Shown here: positions 24,657 through 34,307 of the stretch, piece after piece
How the letters are laid out: each line of letters opens with the position of its first letter
Position numbering within the stretch: the first letter of the stretch is position 1
From: Nitrospira sp.
GTDB taxonomy: Bacteria; Nitrospirota; Nitrospiria; Nitrospirales; Nitrospiraceae
Direction of reading: 5' to 3'
NCBI GenBank assembly: GCA_029194665.1
Contig: JARFXO010000003.1
Coordinates: 186,001 to 250,000, forward strand
DNA length: 64,000 bases
The notes under the pieces: generated by a model
What the model saw: the letters and a program-made list of their open reading frames with translations, nothing else
Database searches by the model: none
Told to the model about the DNA's origin: nothing
Translations under genes and position numbers: made by a program

Positions 24657-25601
24657 TTAGAGCATTCGCAGATATTCGACAGTGCTCTCCCCCTTGCCGG
24701 CATCTCGCTTCAGTATGGCCCATGCGGTTTTGGTCGTTTCATTCACGGTGACGGCAAGGCGCGCGGAGAAATAGTCCGATTTGACATCGTAATCGCTTCT
24801 CAGTGTCCGGCCGATTTCTTGAAAGCTCGCAACCCGATCGAGTTCCACTTTCGTCTTGTAGGGGCGTCCTTGGACGATCTCCAGCGCGACGGATTGAGTG
24901 ACGCTCGGATCCAGCGTCTGAAGGACGATAGGATCAGCTGTGTTGACGTTCATCGGCGCCCCTCCTTCATGCGGGAAGATCGTCACATAGGGAGTGATCC
25001 GCTCGATGATCTCCGGCGTGAACCCCTTGATGAGCCGTAGATCTCCCAGCCCGGGTAGCGGACTATTCGGGGATCGATAGGGCGGCCTCAATGATTGGTA
25101 GTAGAGGCTCTCGGCACCGGCCGGCTGAGGCACTTCATCCTGATCTATCCAATCGATGAGAGCATCGACCAGATTTGGGCTGACCCTAAGGAGTTCGAAT
25201 AATCGTTTGGCCCGAAGGATCTTCTTTTTCTGTGCTATGTCACCTCCCGAAGTCGATGCGAGGTCGTTCAAATTGAATTTCCCGGTCTCATCCTGGAGCT
25301 GGGCGGTCAGAAACCCATCTCCGATCGCATAATTTTTGATCGGCATGGCCCAGATATCGGTCGGCCCGTCGTATTTCTGCCCCGTCATCTTTTCACGTAA
25401 GAGATCTTGCAGCAGTACGGCTCGAGCGGCCTGTACTGCGGCGCGGGTCAACATGCTTGCCTTATAATCGTCCCGAAAGGCGGCGGCGGCTCGATATTCC
25501 CGGCGTGCTTCCGCATCGAACTCAAGGATAAGAGCAGTGAGGATCGTCAGCACCAGGAGTGCCAAGAGTAGCGCGACGCCTCGTTCGTCAGCTCTTGGCA
25601 T
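24657..25601 (-). CDS. gspK: type II secretion minor pseudopilin GspK
   Basis: A 314-residue GspK, the large minor pseudopilin at the tip of the type II pseudopilus. The prepilin-like N-terminus 'DERGVALLLALLVLTILTAL' has no Glu at +5, as is usual for GspK. The globular part has 'LQDETGKFNLNDLAS', 'ALIDWIDQDEVPQPAGAES' and 'VNTADPIVLQTLD', the SAM-like helix-hairpin-helix motif of GspK. It is the last gene of the operon, overlaps gspM by 14 bases, and converges with the REC-HATPase gene. Confidence 0.93.
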   Translation of the reverse strand: MPRADERGVALLLALLVLTILTALILEFDAEARREYRAAAAFRDDYKASMLTRAAVQAARAVLLQDLLREKMTGQKYDGPTDIWAMPIKNYAIGDGFLTAQLQDETGKFNLNDLASTSGGDIAQKKKILRAKRLFELLRVSPNLVDALIDWIDQDEVPQPAGAESLYYQSLRPPYRSPNSPLPGLGDLRLIKGFTPEIIERITPYVTIFPHEGGAPMNVNTADPIVLQTLDPSVTQSVALEIVQGRPYKTKVELDRVASFQEIGRTLRSDYDVKSDYFSARLAVTVNETTKTAWAILKRDAGKGESTVEYLRML

Positions 25602-26136
25602 AGCTCAAGACCCGGACGGTTGCGTCGATATTGACCGGATTATCGAATTTCGGGCGGATCTGCAGATGGCGAACGTGAAGGTCGTACGGGGCTTGATCGA
25701 TGGCCACGAGCAGTGCCAACAGGTCCGGCAATTGGATGCCGTCCAATCGGAGATCAACCGCCGTTTCTTCGTAACCTTGCGCCAACGTTTGTTGTTGAGG
25801 TTGCATGCCTGTGATACGTTCGCGCACATGGGCGGTGGTGGCTGCTTCCTCCATGAATGTCAGTAAAGAGAAACGGCTGTCTGGTCCCGGCATGCGGCTC
25901 TCGGTTTGTGCCAAGCGGTCCCGTTTGACGAGATACGCTTGACCCAATACCGCCAATTCGGCCAGGTCTTTCTGCTTCCGCACTTCCTGTCGATCGAGTC
26001 GATCCAGGGTGTCCAATAGAGGGTCGACGATCAGGACAAAGAGGAGACTGAGGCCAAACACAATCCCGCCTGCCAGCACGATGACGCGTTCACGCTGCGA
26101 CATCTGTCGCCAACGTTCCCGGAAACCCTGCATCAT
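25588..26136 (-). CDS. gspM: type II secretion protein GspM
   Basis: A 182-residue bitopic inner-membrane protein: cytoplasmic start 'MMQGFRERWRQMSQRERVIV' merging into one membrane segment (about 18-38), a coiled coil, and a periplasmic ferredoxin-like domain. Size and position between gspL and gspK fit GspM, which steadies the GspL-GspE platform. The start overlaps the gspL stop by four bases. Confidence 0.88.
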   Translation of the reverse strand: MMQGFRERWRQMSQRERVIVLAGGIVFGLSLLFVLIVDPLLDTLDRLDRQEVRKQKDLAELAVLGQAYLVKRDRLAQTESRMPGPDSRFSLLTFMEEAATTAHVRERITGMQPQQQTLAQGYEETAVDLRLDGIQLPDLLALLVAIDQAPYDLHVRHLQIRPKFDNPVNIDATVRVLSYAKS

Positions 26137-27716
26137 GTTTTCTCCACCGTGACGGTAATTCGAAATACGACTTGATTGGGGCCTGCGCCCACTCGGGTTT
26201 CCGTCACCGCAACATCCTTCAATTGGGGGCTCGATGCGAAGGTTTGTTTGAGTCGTTCCACGGCGTCGAAGGAGGTGGTCTCACCCTCCATGAGAATGGC
26301 TGCTCCGTCGACGGTCAGCTCGCGCACCTTCACCATTGTTCCAGGCGGGAGTTGTTTCACGAAGGTCGAGAGCGTGCGCAACGCGTTGCCGTCGGCGGTA
26401 TCGACGACGCCGAGGGCCTTGTCCAGGACTCCGATGCGGTACTGCGCTTGATCGAGCTCTTCCCCGGGAGCCGCACCCGCTCCGAAGAATTGCTCATACT
26501 GGCTATGCAGCGCAGTCTTGAGCCGATCGACCCGCTGGCCGTGCAACATGAAGTGAATCGAGAAATCTATGATCACCAGGACGGCAATGACCAGCCCGGC
26601 GGCAATCGCCAGGCGGCGGTCTTGTTTGGTCGTGCTGCGGTCCGGCGAGGCGGCGTCGGTCACGCCTTTGAGATCGAGCGCGAGCTCCATAGGAGACGAT
26701 GTGAATCGCCATCGTGGCCGGATAATCTTTGGGTGAATCGCCAAGCCGAAGGCGATGGAAAATGCCCTTGGGGTTTCAGCTCCGAACCCCTGCCGGGGTC
26801 CTACCGGATACAGTCCCAATTGTCGGGAGACATACTCGCCGATATCTTGCAACTTGGCCCCCCCTCCGCATACCCAACAGTGCGTCAAGCGGCTGCGCTC
26901 GTTTCCCAGATGGGCCTGCAAGGTGATGCGGAGTTCCTTTAGGATCGGTTCCAACAGACTGTCCACCTGATCCACGGCCATCGTGCGCTTCCGACGTTCT
27001 GCTTCTGCGAAACTACAGGCGTGGCGGACGGCCAAGGCATGTGTCAGGTGGTTGCCTCCCCACAGAATCGTCCTAAGGACCAGGGGACGTCCTCCCTGCA
27101 CGAGGCAGAGCGTGGTTTTCGACGCTCCGACGTCAATGATGGCCAGGTCTTGCGGGACAACCGCGCCTTCTTCTTGAAGGAATTGAGTCACGGTGAAGAG
27201 AGCCATGGCATCGACATTGATCGCCGAGGGCTCCACATCGGCTTGAGCCAGAAACCGGAGATGTTCCGCGACCTTGTCTCTCGGTGCGGCTGTGACTAGG
27301 ACATCCGAACCCTTACTCTCGCGGGCCGTGCCTTCCGCCGTTGGTCCAGGTGGCAACACTAAGCTTCCGACCGCAAGATCTTCGAGCGGCATCGGAACGA
27401 GGTTCTCGACTTCAAAAGGGACGACTTGGGCGAGCTTGGCTGAATCTTTGAAGGGAAAGGACAGAGTTCTGACGAAAAGGTCCTGGCAAGGAATCGCGGT
27501 CACCATCCGGTCTGTGCCGTAGAGTCCGTTTTGCCAGAGGAATCCACGCAACGATTTGACCCGTCGAGCTGGCTCGAGGTCCTCGGGGCGGGAAAACGGC
27601 ATCGGATGTTGGAAGTAATCGATCGTTTCCCGCCCGCTCAAGCGGCGACGGAAACGTACGGCCTTCAAGCCCGTTTGTCCGATGTCCAGCCCGACACATT
27701 CGTTTACAATGGCCAT
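26133..27716 (-). CDS. gspL: type II secretion protein GspL (PilM/actin-like)
   Basis: A 527-residue GspL. The cytoplasmic half is an actin-like/PilM fold ('VGLDIGQTGLKAVRF', 'DLAIIDVGASKTTLCLVQGG', 'VCGGGAKLQDIGEYVSRQLG'), followed by one membrane segment (about 375-395) and a periplasmic domain. It joins the GspE ATPase to the inner-membrane platform. It is larger than the usual 380-400 residues because the actin-like part is nearly as full as PilM. Gene order N-L-M-K. Confidence 0.9.
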   Translation of the reverse strand: MAIVNECVGLDIGQTGLKAVRFRRRLSGRETIDYFQHPMPFSRPEDLEPARRVKSLRGFLWQNGLYGTDRMVTAIPCQDLFVRTLSFPFKDSAKLAQVVPFEVENLVPMPLEDLAVGSLVLPPGPTAEGTARESKGSDVLVTAAPRDKVAEHLRFLAQADVEPSAINVDAMALFTVTQFLQEEGAVVPQDLAIIDVGASKTTLCLVQGGRPLVLRTILWGGNHLTHALAVRHACSFAEAERRKRTMAVDQVDSLLEPILKELRITLQAHLGNERSRLTHCWVCGGGAKLQDIGEYVSRQLGLYPVGPRQGFGAETPRAFSIAFGLAIHPKIIRPRWRFTSSPMELALDLKGVTDAASPDRSTTKQDRRLAIAAGLVIAVLVIIDFSIHFMLHGQRVDRLKTALHSQYEQFFGAGAAPGEELDQAQYRIGVLDKALGVVDTADGNALRTLSTFVKQLPPGTMVKVRELTVDGAAILMEGETTSFDAVERLKQTFASSPQLKDVAVTETRVGAGPNQVVFRITVTVEKT

Positions 27717-27821
27717 GAATCCGGCTTCCGTAATTGTTTCGTGCTTGTGGCTTCTGGTTTCACATACGAGCGAATAGCATCAGGTGAACTGAAACTGCAA
27801 CCTGAAACTTCAGCCCGTACT

Positions 27822-28706
27822 TTACAATGCAATCCTGGCCTGTGCCAAGGTTCCGACGATCTTGACGGTCATGGGTGTTCCCGGAGGTAGCGAGGGGAGA
27901 CCAAGTGCTCCAGCTTTCGAAGCAAATCCAGGGCCTGGGACGACCGTCACCGTGAGATTCAATTGGCTCTGTTGCATCGGTTGCTGAATGGTAATGAGTC
28001 CTTCGCCTGTAAAGGTGCCGTCGATACCCTCGCCTTTCATCTGTGTCACGTCGCAGCGGAGATCTCGGCATGCGAGTCCCAACGAAACCTTGCTGAATGC
28101 GAGTGACAGGGTTCGTCCGTTACCAAGGGGAATCTGATCGATCACCAAGTCCGTTGCCTCGGCCGTCCACATGCCTTCCCCCTTTATCGTGGCGACGGTC
28201 GCCTGAGCGGAGTCCACCCGATGGGAAAAATCTCCGTTGAGCGTACCATGCGTGACGTAGCGACGGAGCAATTTGGAAAGATCTACTTGTTGAACCTTCC
28301 CATTGATCGTGACGGGGCTCGCCAAGGAAAGGGACGAGGTGGTGACGGTGCCTTTGGCGAGACCTATCGGGGAAGAGGTCTCATTCAGCTTTGCGACGAC
28401 ATCGAGCCCCAGCGTGCCGCCCAACGCCTTCATGACTCCGAGTTTGGCCTCCAGCACCGCCAATTGTATCGGGGTCCAGTTCGGTTGTGTCAAGGTGACG
28501 TTTCGCCATTCAAGGCCTATCGGAAGCTCCACGGTCCAATCGGCAACTCGGATTTCCATCCCGGTCGCTCTTGTGAGTTCCGCAACCACCCGCGCCTGGA
28601 GCAGACCGTACGGAAAGGTGGCCACCAGAGCCAACACCAAGATGGTGACTCCCGCTACTGTCCAAGCGAGGATCTCTCGCCATGCTTCGGGCCATTTGAT
28701 GGTCAT
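27822..28706 (-). CDS. gspN: type II secretion protein GspN
   Basis: A 294-residue protein with one N-terminal membrane anchor ('ILAWTVAGVTILVLALVATF') and a beta-rich periplasmic part in the manner of GspN/AsmA-like proteins ('WRNVTLTQPNW', 'GTLNGDFSHRV'). GspN is present only in some type II systems and its role is poorly defined. The frame is open 12 codons earlier, but the ATG at 28706 overlaps the gspJ stop (ATGA), which I prefer. A 105-base spacer separates it from gspL. Confidence 0.8.
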   Translation of the reverse strand: MTIKWPEAWREILAWTVAGVTILVLALVATFPYGLLQARVVAELTRATGMEIRVADWTVELPIGLEWRNVTLTQPNWTPIQLAVLEAKLGVMKALGGTLGLDVVAKLNETSSPIGLAKGTVTTSSLSLASPVTINGKVQQVDLSKLLRRYVTHGTLNGDFSHRVDSAQATVATIKGEGMWTAEATDLVIDQIPLGNGRTLSLAFSKVSLGLACRDLRCDVTQMKGEGIDGTFTGEGLITIQQPMQQSQLNLTVTVVPGPGFASKAGALGLPSLPPGTPMTVKIVGTLAQARIAL

Positions 28707-29326
28707 GATGTGCCGATCGCGACCCATTCCCTCACCGTCCAAGGGTCGGCATCGGGGTATTGAAATGTCACTTCAACCAACAAGGCCTTAGGAATTTTGG
28801 GGACTGTCGGCCATTGGTCAAGCCAGATCCGGTTCTGGTCGTCGTAATATCGGATATTGAAGGCCTGGACGTGATCGGCCAGTTCCATCTGATCCAACGA
28901 TTCATTGGTATCGGTGAGCGTATAGAGATTTCTACGGACGAACCGGATCAGGCGATCACGCTCGCGCGTATAGACCACGCGAACAGTTTCGCTTTCCTTG
29001 GCGGCCGACGTGCTCAATTCTTGACTCATCGCGAGGATGGCCAGGATGTCGGCCGGTTGCCCGTCTTGTGTCCCGTTCGTTCCCACCCAGGGATACATGG
29101 TATTGCGTTTGCTGAGGGAGATTTCATCAGCCATGAGACGCAAGATTCTTCGGATCGCTTGTTCCTTAGCGGCCTGTTCTCGTCCGGATTCCACGGCGTT
29201 CGTCGTCATGACGAGCGACCCGAAGACCATGGCGCCGACCAGGCCCAGCAAGGCCACAGCAATCAGGATCTCGACAAGCGTAAAGCCCGCTTGGGACTTA
29301 GAAAGTGAGACGGCCGGCGAAGACAT
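28703..29326 (-). CDS. gspJ: type II secretion minor pseudopilin GspJ
   Basis: A 207-residue minor pseudopilin. The prepilin cleavage motif is AGFTLVEILIAVALLGLVGA with Glu at +5. The body ('RRILRLMADEISLSKRN', 'IRYYDDQNRIWLDQWPTVPK') matches GspJ, which forms the pseudopilus tip with GspI and GspK. It overlaps gspI by 29 bases and gspN by four. Confidence 0.92.
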   Translation of the reverse strand: MSSPAVSLSKSQAGFTLVEILIAVALLGLVGAMVFGSLVMTTNAVESGREQAAKEQAIRRILRLMADEISLSKRNTMYPWVGTNGTQDGQPADILAILAMSQELSTSAAKESETVRVVYTRERDRLIRFVRRNLYTLTDTNESLDQMELADHVQAFNIRYYDDQNRIWLDQWPTVPKIPKALLVEVTFQYPDADPWTVREWVAIGTS

Positions 29327-29735
29327 AGGTGCTGACCTCTACCGTTTCCTCCAGTCCTCCCCGCAGCCACGAGATCTTGATACGAATCTCTCGAATCAGC
29401 TCCAGCGGGGTGGGCGTGATCGTCCGCTTCCATTTGTACCCGACCGCTCTCGGGGTTGTCTGGATGGTCATTTGTGCTCCAAGCGGGGTATTGAGAAATT
29501 CTCCGGTGCTTTCCCCGATGGCATATTGTCCTGCGAGTTCGGTTTCAAGGAGTTTCTCTTGGGCCAACAGCGTGGCGGCCGTCAGTTCGGACGCTCTTTC
29601 CTGGAGCTCCAAATCGAAATTTCTGAGGCCAAGGAGAATCGGGAGCGCGATAGCCAGCAAGGCGATGGCCAGCAGCACTTCGAGCAGGGTGAATCCGCTT
29701 TCATCGGACTTCGTTCGGTCTCCCATTTGGTCCAT
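29298..29735 (-). CDS. gspI: type II secretion minor pseudopilin GspI
   Basis: A 145-residue minor pseudopilin with the cleavage motif SGFTLLEVLLAIALLAIALP and the conserved 'ELTAATLLAQEKLLETEL' helix of GspI. It nucleates the pseudopilus tip. It lies between gspH and gspJ; the first (29735) and fourth (29726) codons are both possible ATG starts. Confidence 0.92.
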   Translation of the reverse strand: MDQMGDRTKSDESGFTLLEVLLAIALLAIALPILLGLRNFDLELQERASELTAATLLAQEKLLETELAGQYAIGESTGEFLNTPLGAQMTIQTTPRAVGYKWKRTITPTPLELIREIRIKISWLRGGLEETVEVSTYVFAGRLTF

Positions 29736-29741
29736 CGCGAT

Positions 29742-30350
29742 CTACTGTTGAGTTGGAAACAACCCTCTCGGCGGTGCGCCTGCTCCTGCTTGCTGAGTCG
29801 GTTTCAACAGAGGTCGGACCCGATCGGGGATGATCCGGTTCAGAGGGGGGTCGAGTCGTTCGTCGCTCACCCGAATCCCTCCCGTCAATGAATCGACGGC
29901 CAGCCCCAGGAGATTATTCTTCGCATCCATCAAGTACATCGTGACCGGCTCAATCCTACCATTGGCGAAGAAGGATATGTCGACTCGTCCGGAAAAACGT
30001 TTGTCTTGTCCGACGGAGACTTCCGTCAATCGAATCGATTCAGGCAGCGAACGAGGCAGCTTCCAGGCGGGATCGAGCGGAAGCCGTTCTTCCTTGCCCT
30101 CCACCAGCATCATCCAGTAGGTTCCCTGATCCAAATCGAGGTAGAGCTTCAGGGGTTGTTGGCTTGTGGTCGCCAGTCCTTGAAAGGTGCGAAGGACACC
30201 GATCAGTTTCCGTCCGGTGGAGCTCAGGTCTTCGTCGAGACTGAAGCGAGGGAAAACGACCACCACGACCATGGTCAAGAGAAACAGGACGATCAGCATT
30301 TCTAGGATGGTGAAGCCTGCGCTCTCCAATGACCTATGACCGGTGACCAA
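29742..30350 (-). CDS. gspH: type II secretion minor pseudopilin GspH
   Basis: A 202-residue pseudopilin with the cleavage motif AGFTILEMLIVLFLLTMVVV and the beta-rich GspH body. The frame is open from a TTG at 30380 inside gspG, but TAGGAAG (which contains the gspG stop) fits a TTG start at 30350. The last 30 residues are Pro/Gln/Gly-rich, and the protein is somewhat longer than common GspH. Confidence 0.85.
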   Translation of the reverse strand: MVTGHRSLESAGFTILEMLIVLFLLTMVVVVVFPRFSLDEDLSSTGRKLIGVLRTFQGLATTSQQPLKLYLDLDQGTYWMMLVEGKEERLPLDPAWKLPRSLPESIRLTEVSVGQDKRFSGRVDISFFANGRIEPVTMYLMDAKNNLLGLAVDSLTGGIRVSDERLDPPLNRIIPDRVRPLLKPTQQAGAGAPPRGLFPTQQ

Positions 30351-30358
30351 TTGACTTC

Positions 30359-30895
30359 CTATTCTTTGTCGAGGTTCCAATTGGTGATATCGGCGTTTAC
30401 GCCCTCACCGCCGACCTCGCCGTCCGTCCCAAGGGAGGTGACCTCATATTCCACTTTATATTCGCCTTTTTGGACTGGGCTAAGATACTTGTACGGATTT
30501 CCCCAAGGATCTTCGGGAAGCTTGGGGAGGTATCCTCCGATTTTCCATTTCTTTGGGACCACACCGACGGAAGGCTTTTCAATGAGTGCCTTAAGGCCCT
30601 GTTCCGTAGTGGGATAGACACCATTATCCAATTTGTAGAGTTGCAGCGCTCCCTCGATATTTCGAATCTGAACTTTAGCCGCCGTGCGCTTGGCATCATC
30701 CGTCCTGCCCATGATGCGTGGGACGACAAGGGCCGCAAGTATGGCCAAAATAGCCACGACGACCATGATTTCGATGAATGTGAAGCCTGCAGAGTTTGCC
30801 GATGTCCGCTGGCCCAAGCAGGCCACGAAGCGAAGCAGTCGATTGCGTTCACCGATGTGTGTGGTAGGCTGGCACTGTTTTCCCGGATCGGTCAT
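30359..30895 (-). CDS. gspG: type II secretion major pseudopilin GspG
   Basis: A 178-residue major pseudopilin, the building block of the pseudopilus. The cleavage motif AGFTFIEIMVVVAILAILAA is canonical. The C-terminal half carries the GspG signature 'YKLDNGVYPTTEQGLKALI' and 'PEDPWGNPYKYLSP', plus the acidic calcium-site end. The leader before cleavage is about 35 residues, unusually long. An AGGGGG site fits the ATG at 30895; a start at 30922 is also open. Confidence 0.95.
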   Translation of the reverse strand: MTDPGKQCQPTTHIGERNRLLRFVACLGQRTSANSAGFTFIEIMVVVAILAILAALVVPRIMGRTDDAKRTAAKVQIRNIEGALQLYKLDNGVYPTTEQGLKALIEKPSVGVVPKKWKIGGYLPKLPEDPWGNPYKYLSPVQKGEYKVEYEVTSLGTDGEVGGEGVNADITNWNLDKE

Positions 30896-30953
30896 CGTGA
30901 GTCCCCCTTTATCTCGTTTCACGCTCTTTTACTACTATGTTCCGATTGTCTCC

Positions 30954-32192
30954 CTAGTGGACCATCTGCCCCATCTCGAAGATGGGTAATAGGATTGCGA
31001 CGACGATGAAGAGGACGACGGCACCCATGGCCAGGATCATGATCGGCTCCATGAGCGACGTCAAGCGACCGATGACCCGCTCCACTTCGCCATCGTATAT
31101 TTGGCTCACCCGGCGTAACATTTCCTCCATTTCACCGCTCTTTTCACCGACGGCGATCATATGGGTGACCAAGGCCGGAAATTCGCCGCTGCGCTTTAAC
31201 GGATCGGCGATCGTCTCCCCCTCGCGGATGTTCTGCCGTGCCGTTTCAACCGTTTCCTCAAGGACTCCATTGTTCATGACGCGCTTCGAGACATCCATCG
31301 CGTCGAGCAATTGGACTCCGCTGGCCAACATTGTCGAGAGGGTGCTGGTGAGTCTGGAAATCGACACCATCCGCGCGACGTCTCCGAGCAATGGAAGTTT
31401 TAGGATCAATCGATCCGCCATCATGCGACCGGCGCCGGTTCGGACGAAGCGCCGCGTCGCATAGAGGCTTCCGAGTATGAGCCCCACCAATACCATCCAA
31501 TAGTCGGCAAAGAACTGGCTGACCGACATCAAGGCAACCGTCGGCCATGGCAGTGCTTGTTTCTGCTGAGCGAATACGAGGGTAATTTTGGGGACGACAA
31601 ACGTAATAAGGAAAAAAAGGATGACCGACCCGATCACGAGCATGATAATGGGGTAGAGCATCGCATTGGTGACCTTGTTTTTCAGGGCGAGTTGTTTCTC
31701 CAAGAACTCCGCGAGGCGGAACAAGATCTGATCCAGCGCTCCACTGGCCTCACCGGCCCGTACCATGTGCACATAGATGGGAGAAAAGTCCTTTTCGTAC
31801 GTCTCCAAGACAGCACTCAGGGCTTTACCTCCACGGATTTGTTCCCGGAGATCAGCCAGCAGGGCCTTGATGGATTTCTTCTCCGCTTGGTCCACTAAGA
31901 CGCCGAGCGCTTCGATCAACGGGAGCCCTGCTACGAGCAGTGTCGCAAACTGTCTGGTCATCAGGGCCAGATCGTTCGCGGTGAGGGTGGCCGATCGACC
32001 GAGGGATCGTTCCGTGCGGCTGTGGGTTTTGTCTCGCGACCGACTCGGCGCTTGGCCTTGCTCGACAACATCGGTCGGATAGACACCCTCTTTCCTCAGT
32101 TTGAGTCGGGCAACCTTGACGTTCTCCGCGTCGATGATCCCTGTCGCGGCTCCGCCGTCGCTCCGGTAGCCCTGGTATTGATAGACAGGCAT
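30954..32192 (-). CDS. gspF: type II secretion inner-membrane platform protein GspF
   Basis: A 412-residue GspF with the duplicated GspF/PilC domain ('RQFATLLVAGLPLIEALGVL' and 'SRLTSTLSTMLASGVQLLDA') and three membrane segments. Start at MPVYQYQGYRSDG (32192), the classic GspF beginning. It is the platform protein turned by GspE. It ends in 'ILLPIFEMGQMVH', as many GspF do. Confidence 0.95.
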   Translation of the reverse strand: MPVYQYQGYRSDGGAATGIIDAENVKVARLKLRKEGVYPTDVVEQGQAPSRSRDKTHSRTERSLGRSATLTANDLALMTRQFATLLVAGLPLIEALGVLVDQAEKKSIKALLADLREQIRGGKALSAVLETYEKDFSPIYVHMVRAGEASGALDQILFRLAEFLEKQLALKNKVTNAMLYPIIMLVIGSVILFFLITFVVPKITLVFAQQKQALPWPTVALMSVSQFFADYWMVLVGLILGSLYATRRFVRTGAGRMMADRLILKLPLLGDVARMVSISRLTSTLSTMLASGVQLLDAMDVSKRVMNNGVLEETVETARQNIREGETIADPLKRSGEFPALVTHMIAVGEKSGEMEEMLRRVSQIYDGEVERVIGRLTSLMEPIMILAMGAVVLFIVVAILLPIFEMGQMVH

Positions 32193-32289
32193 GATCAGCA
32201 GACTCCGGACGTATCGGGCTTGGGCGACCGGTGCCGGACAGTCCAAGCTCGAATTGAGAGGGGTAGACGGTCAGCGCGTCGATGCCGCA

Positions 32290-34146
32290 TTATTCGACGT
32301 CGATTTCCTGTTGAGTGATCCGCATGACTTCTTCCAGGGTGGTATGCCCTTGAACGACGCGCTCAGCCCCTTCCTGCTTTAACGTGACCATGCCTTTGGC
32401 AATCGCGGCCTGTTTGATGGCGGTAGAGTCGGCCTTGCTTCCGATGAGCCGCCTGATCTCGTCATCCAGTACCATGAGCTCAAAAATACCGGTACGGCCA
32501 CGATAGCCGGTTTGCGAACAGGCCGCACAGCCGGCTCCTCGATACAGGGTGACATTGGAACCGGGTGCGACCTCCAAGCGACCGAGTTCTGCTTCGCTTG
32601 GACGATAGGGGCGTTTGCAGTCAGGACAGATCCTTCGCAACAGTCGTTGAGCCAGGACGGCGACGACCGATGAAGCCACTAGAAAAGGCTCGATTCCCAT
32701 ATCGATCAGGCGCGTGGGGGCGCTGGCGGCGTCGTTGGTATGCAACGTGGAAAACACCAGATGTCCAGTGAGCGAGGCGTGAATCGCGATCTCCGCCGTT
32801 TCACGGTCGCGAATCTCGCCGATCATGATGACGTCGGGGTCTTGCCGGAGAATCGAGCGGAGTCCGGCGGCGAAGGACAAATTGATCTTGGGGTTCACCT
32901 GCATTTGCCCGATACCGAGCAGTTGGTATTCCACCGGATCTTCGACCGTGATGATATTCTTGTCCGGCGCATTGATGTGGCTCAAAGCGGCATAGAGGGT
33001 CGTGGTTTTGCCGCTTCCGGTCGGACCGGTGACGAGAATAATCCCGTGCGCGAGTTGAATCAGCTGATGGATCACGGCGAGCCGTTCTTTCGAGAACCCC
33101 ATTTCCGAAAGATTCAGGAGGCGATTTTCTTTCTCCAACAATCGCAATACGACCCGCTCGCCATGCGAAGTGGGCAAGACGGAGACCCGCAGGTCGACGT
33201 CTTTCCCGGATGTCCTGATGCCGAACCGACCGTCCTGCGGTAATCGCTTCTCAGCAATGTTGAGACCGGCCATGATCTTCAGACGAGCGATAATGCTGGC
33301 TTGCAGGTGCTTGGGCGGGGTGAGGACCGGGTAGAGCACGCCGTCGATACGATAGCGGACCACCAGCCCCCGCTCGAACGATTCGAAATGGATGTCGCTC
33401 GCCCGTTGTCGAACCGCCTGAAACAGCACCGAGTTGACCAATCGGATGATCGGAGCCTCGTCGGTGGCGTCCAGCAAGTCCTGTGGCTCGTCGAGCTCAT
33501 GCGCAAGCTGGTCGAGGCTCTGGTTTGCCGCGATGTCCTCCATGACCTGCTCCGCACCGGCTGGGTTGGCGATTTCGTCATAGGCCCGGTTCAAGCTGGC
33601 CAGCAGAACGACGCTGGTGGTCAAGACCGGTTTGATCGGTTTGCTCAAGAGCAATCGAAGATCGTCAAGCGCGACCGTTTCCAAGGGATCGGTCGATGCG
33701 GTCAGAATGACCCCTTCCTCATATCGAAGCGGCAAGACGCGATAGCGTCGACAAAACGCGATGGGTACCTTCTTGATCAGTTCGTGGTCCACATGGGCGT
33801 TGTCAAGATGGGGCATCCAAGCCATCTCAAACTGCTGGGCGAGAGCCTCCATCAATTGCTCTTCCTTCAATGAGCGCAAGTGCAGCAGGATTTCTCCCAG
33901 CAGGCCACCTTTCTCCCGTTGGTAGGCTAAGGCTTCCTCGAGTTTTGAATCCAAAAGGTTGAACTTTTGCCCGAGGATTTGTCCCAATAGAGGACGATGT
34001 ACCGTCGGATTGGCCTGATCGTTGTCGAGTTGTTCCGACACTTTGCCCAGACCTCTCAGAAATAGGGATGAGCGCCATCGTAGGCGTTCCTCTGATGCGC
34101 TTTGATCCCGGTCGTAAAGATACTCTCCCTCCCGATGGACTGGCAA
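32290..34146 (-). CDS. gspE: type II secretion ATPase GspE
   Basis: A 618-residue ATPase. The N-terminal MshEN region ('LLGQILGQKFNLLDSKLEEA', 'LGEILLHLRSLKEEQL') is followed by the core with Walker A 'GPTGSGKTTTLYAAL', Asp box 'DKNIITVEDPVEYQLLGIGQ', Walker B 'DPDVIMIGEIRD' and His box 'LVFSTLHTNDAASA'. A four-cysteine zinc motif is present (CPDC..CAAC). It powers pseudopilus growth. About 50 extra residues precede the first MshEN repeat, so a later start is possible. Confidence 0.95.
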   Translation of the reverse strand: MPVHREGEYLYDRDQSASEERLRWRSSLFLRGLGKVSEQLDNDQANPTVHRPLLGQILGQKFNLLDSKLEEALAYQREKGGLLGEILLHLRSLKEEQLMEALAQQFEMAWMPHLDNAHVDHELIKKVPIAFCRRYRVLPLRYEEGVILTASTDPLETVALDDLRLLLSKPIKPVLTTSVVLLASLNRAYDEIANPAGAEQVMEDIAANQSLDQLAHELDEPQDLLDATDEAPIIRLVNSVLFQAVRQRASDIHFESFERGLVVRYRIDGVLYPVLTPPKHLQASIIARLKIMAGLNIAEKRLPQDGRFGIRTSGKDVDLRVSVLPTSHGERVVLRLLEKENRLLNLSEMGFSKERLAVIHQLIQLAHGIILVTGPTGSGKTTTLYAALSHINAPDKNIITVEDPVEYQLLGIGQMQVNPKINLSFAAGLRSILRQDPDVIMIGEIRDRETAEIAIHASLTGHLVFSTLHTNDAASAPTRLIDMGIEPFLVASSVVAVLAQRLLRRICPDCKRPYRPSEAELGRLEVAPGSNVTLYRGAGCAACSQTGYRGRTGIFELMVLDDEIRRLIGSKADSTAIKQAAIAKGMVTLKQEGAERVVQGHTTLEEVMRITQQEIDVE

Positions 34147-34307
34147 GGACGCCTCGAATTCTTAACGCAAATGGTGAACTCTTCTGTTCCCTAGACGGTG
34201 AGTGTTCCTCGCCATCAGTCGGCTGTTGCAGGAGTCGCTTCGTCGTTTATCGAGGGGTGCTGGCTCAAATGCCAGGGAGATTGTCGGGAGAGCGCGCGAC
34301 TCGGCTT

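Noticed and set aside
28760..29891. Long plus-strand frames across gspI and gspJ
   Set aside because: They are antisense to pseudopilin genes with perfect cleavage motifs; the products look like reverse-frame noise.
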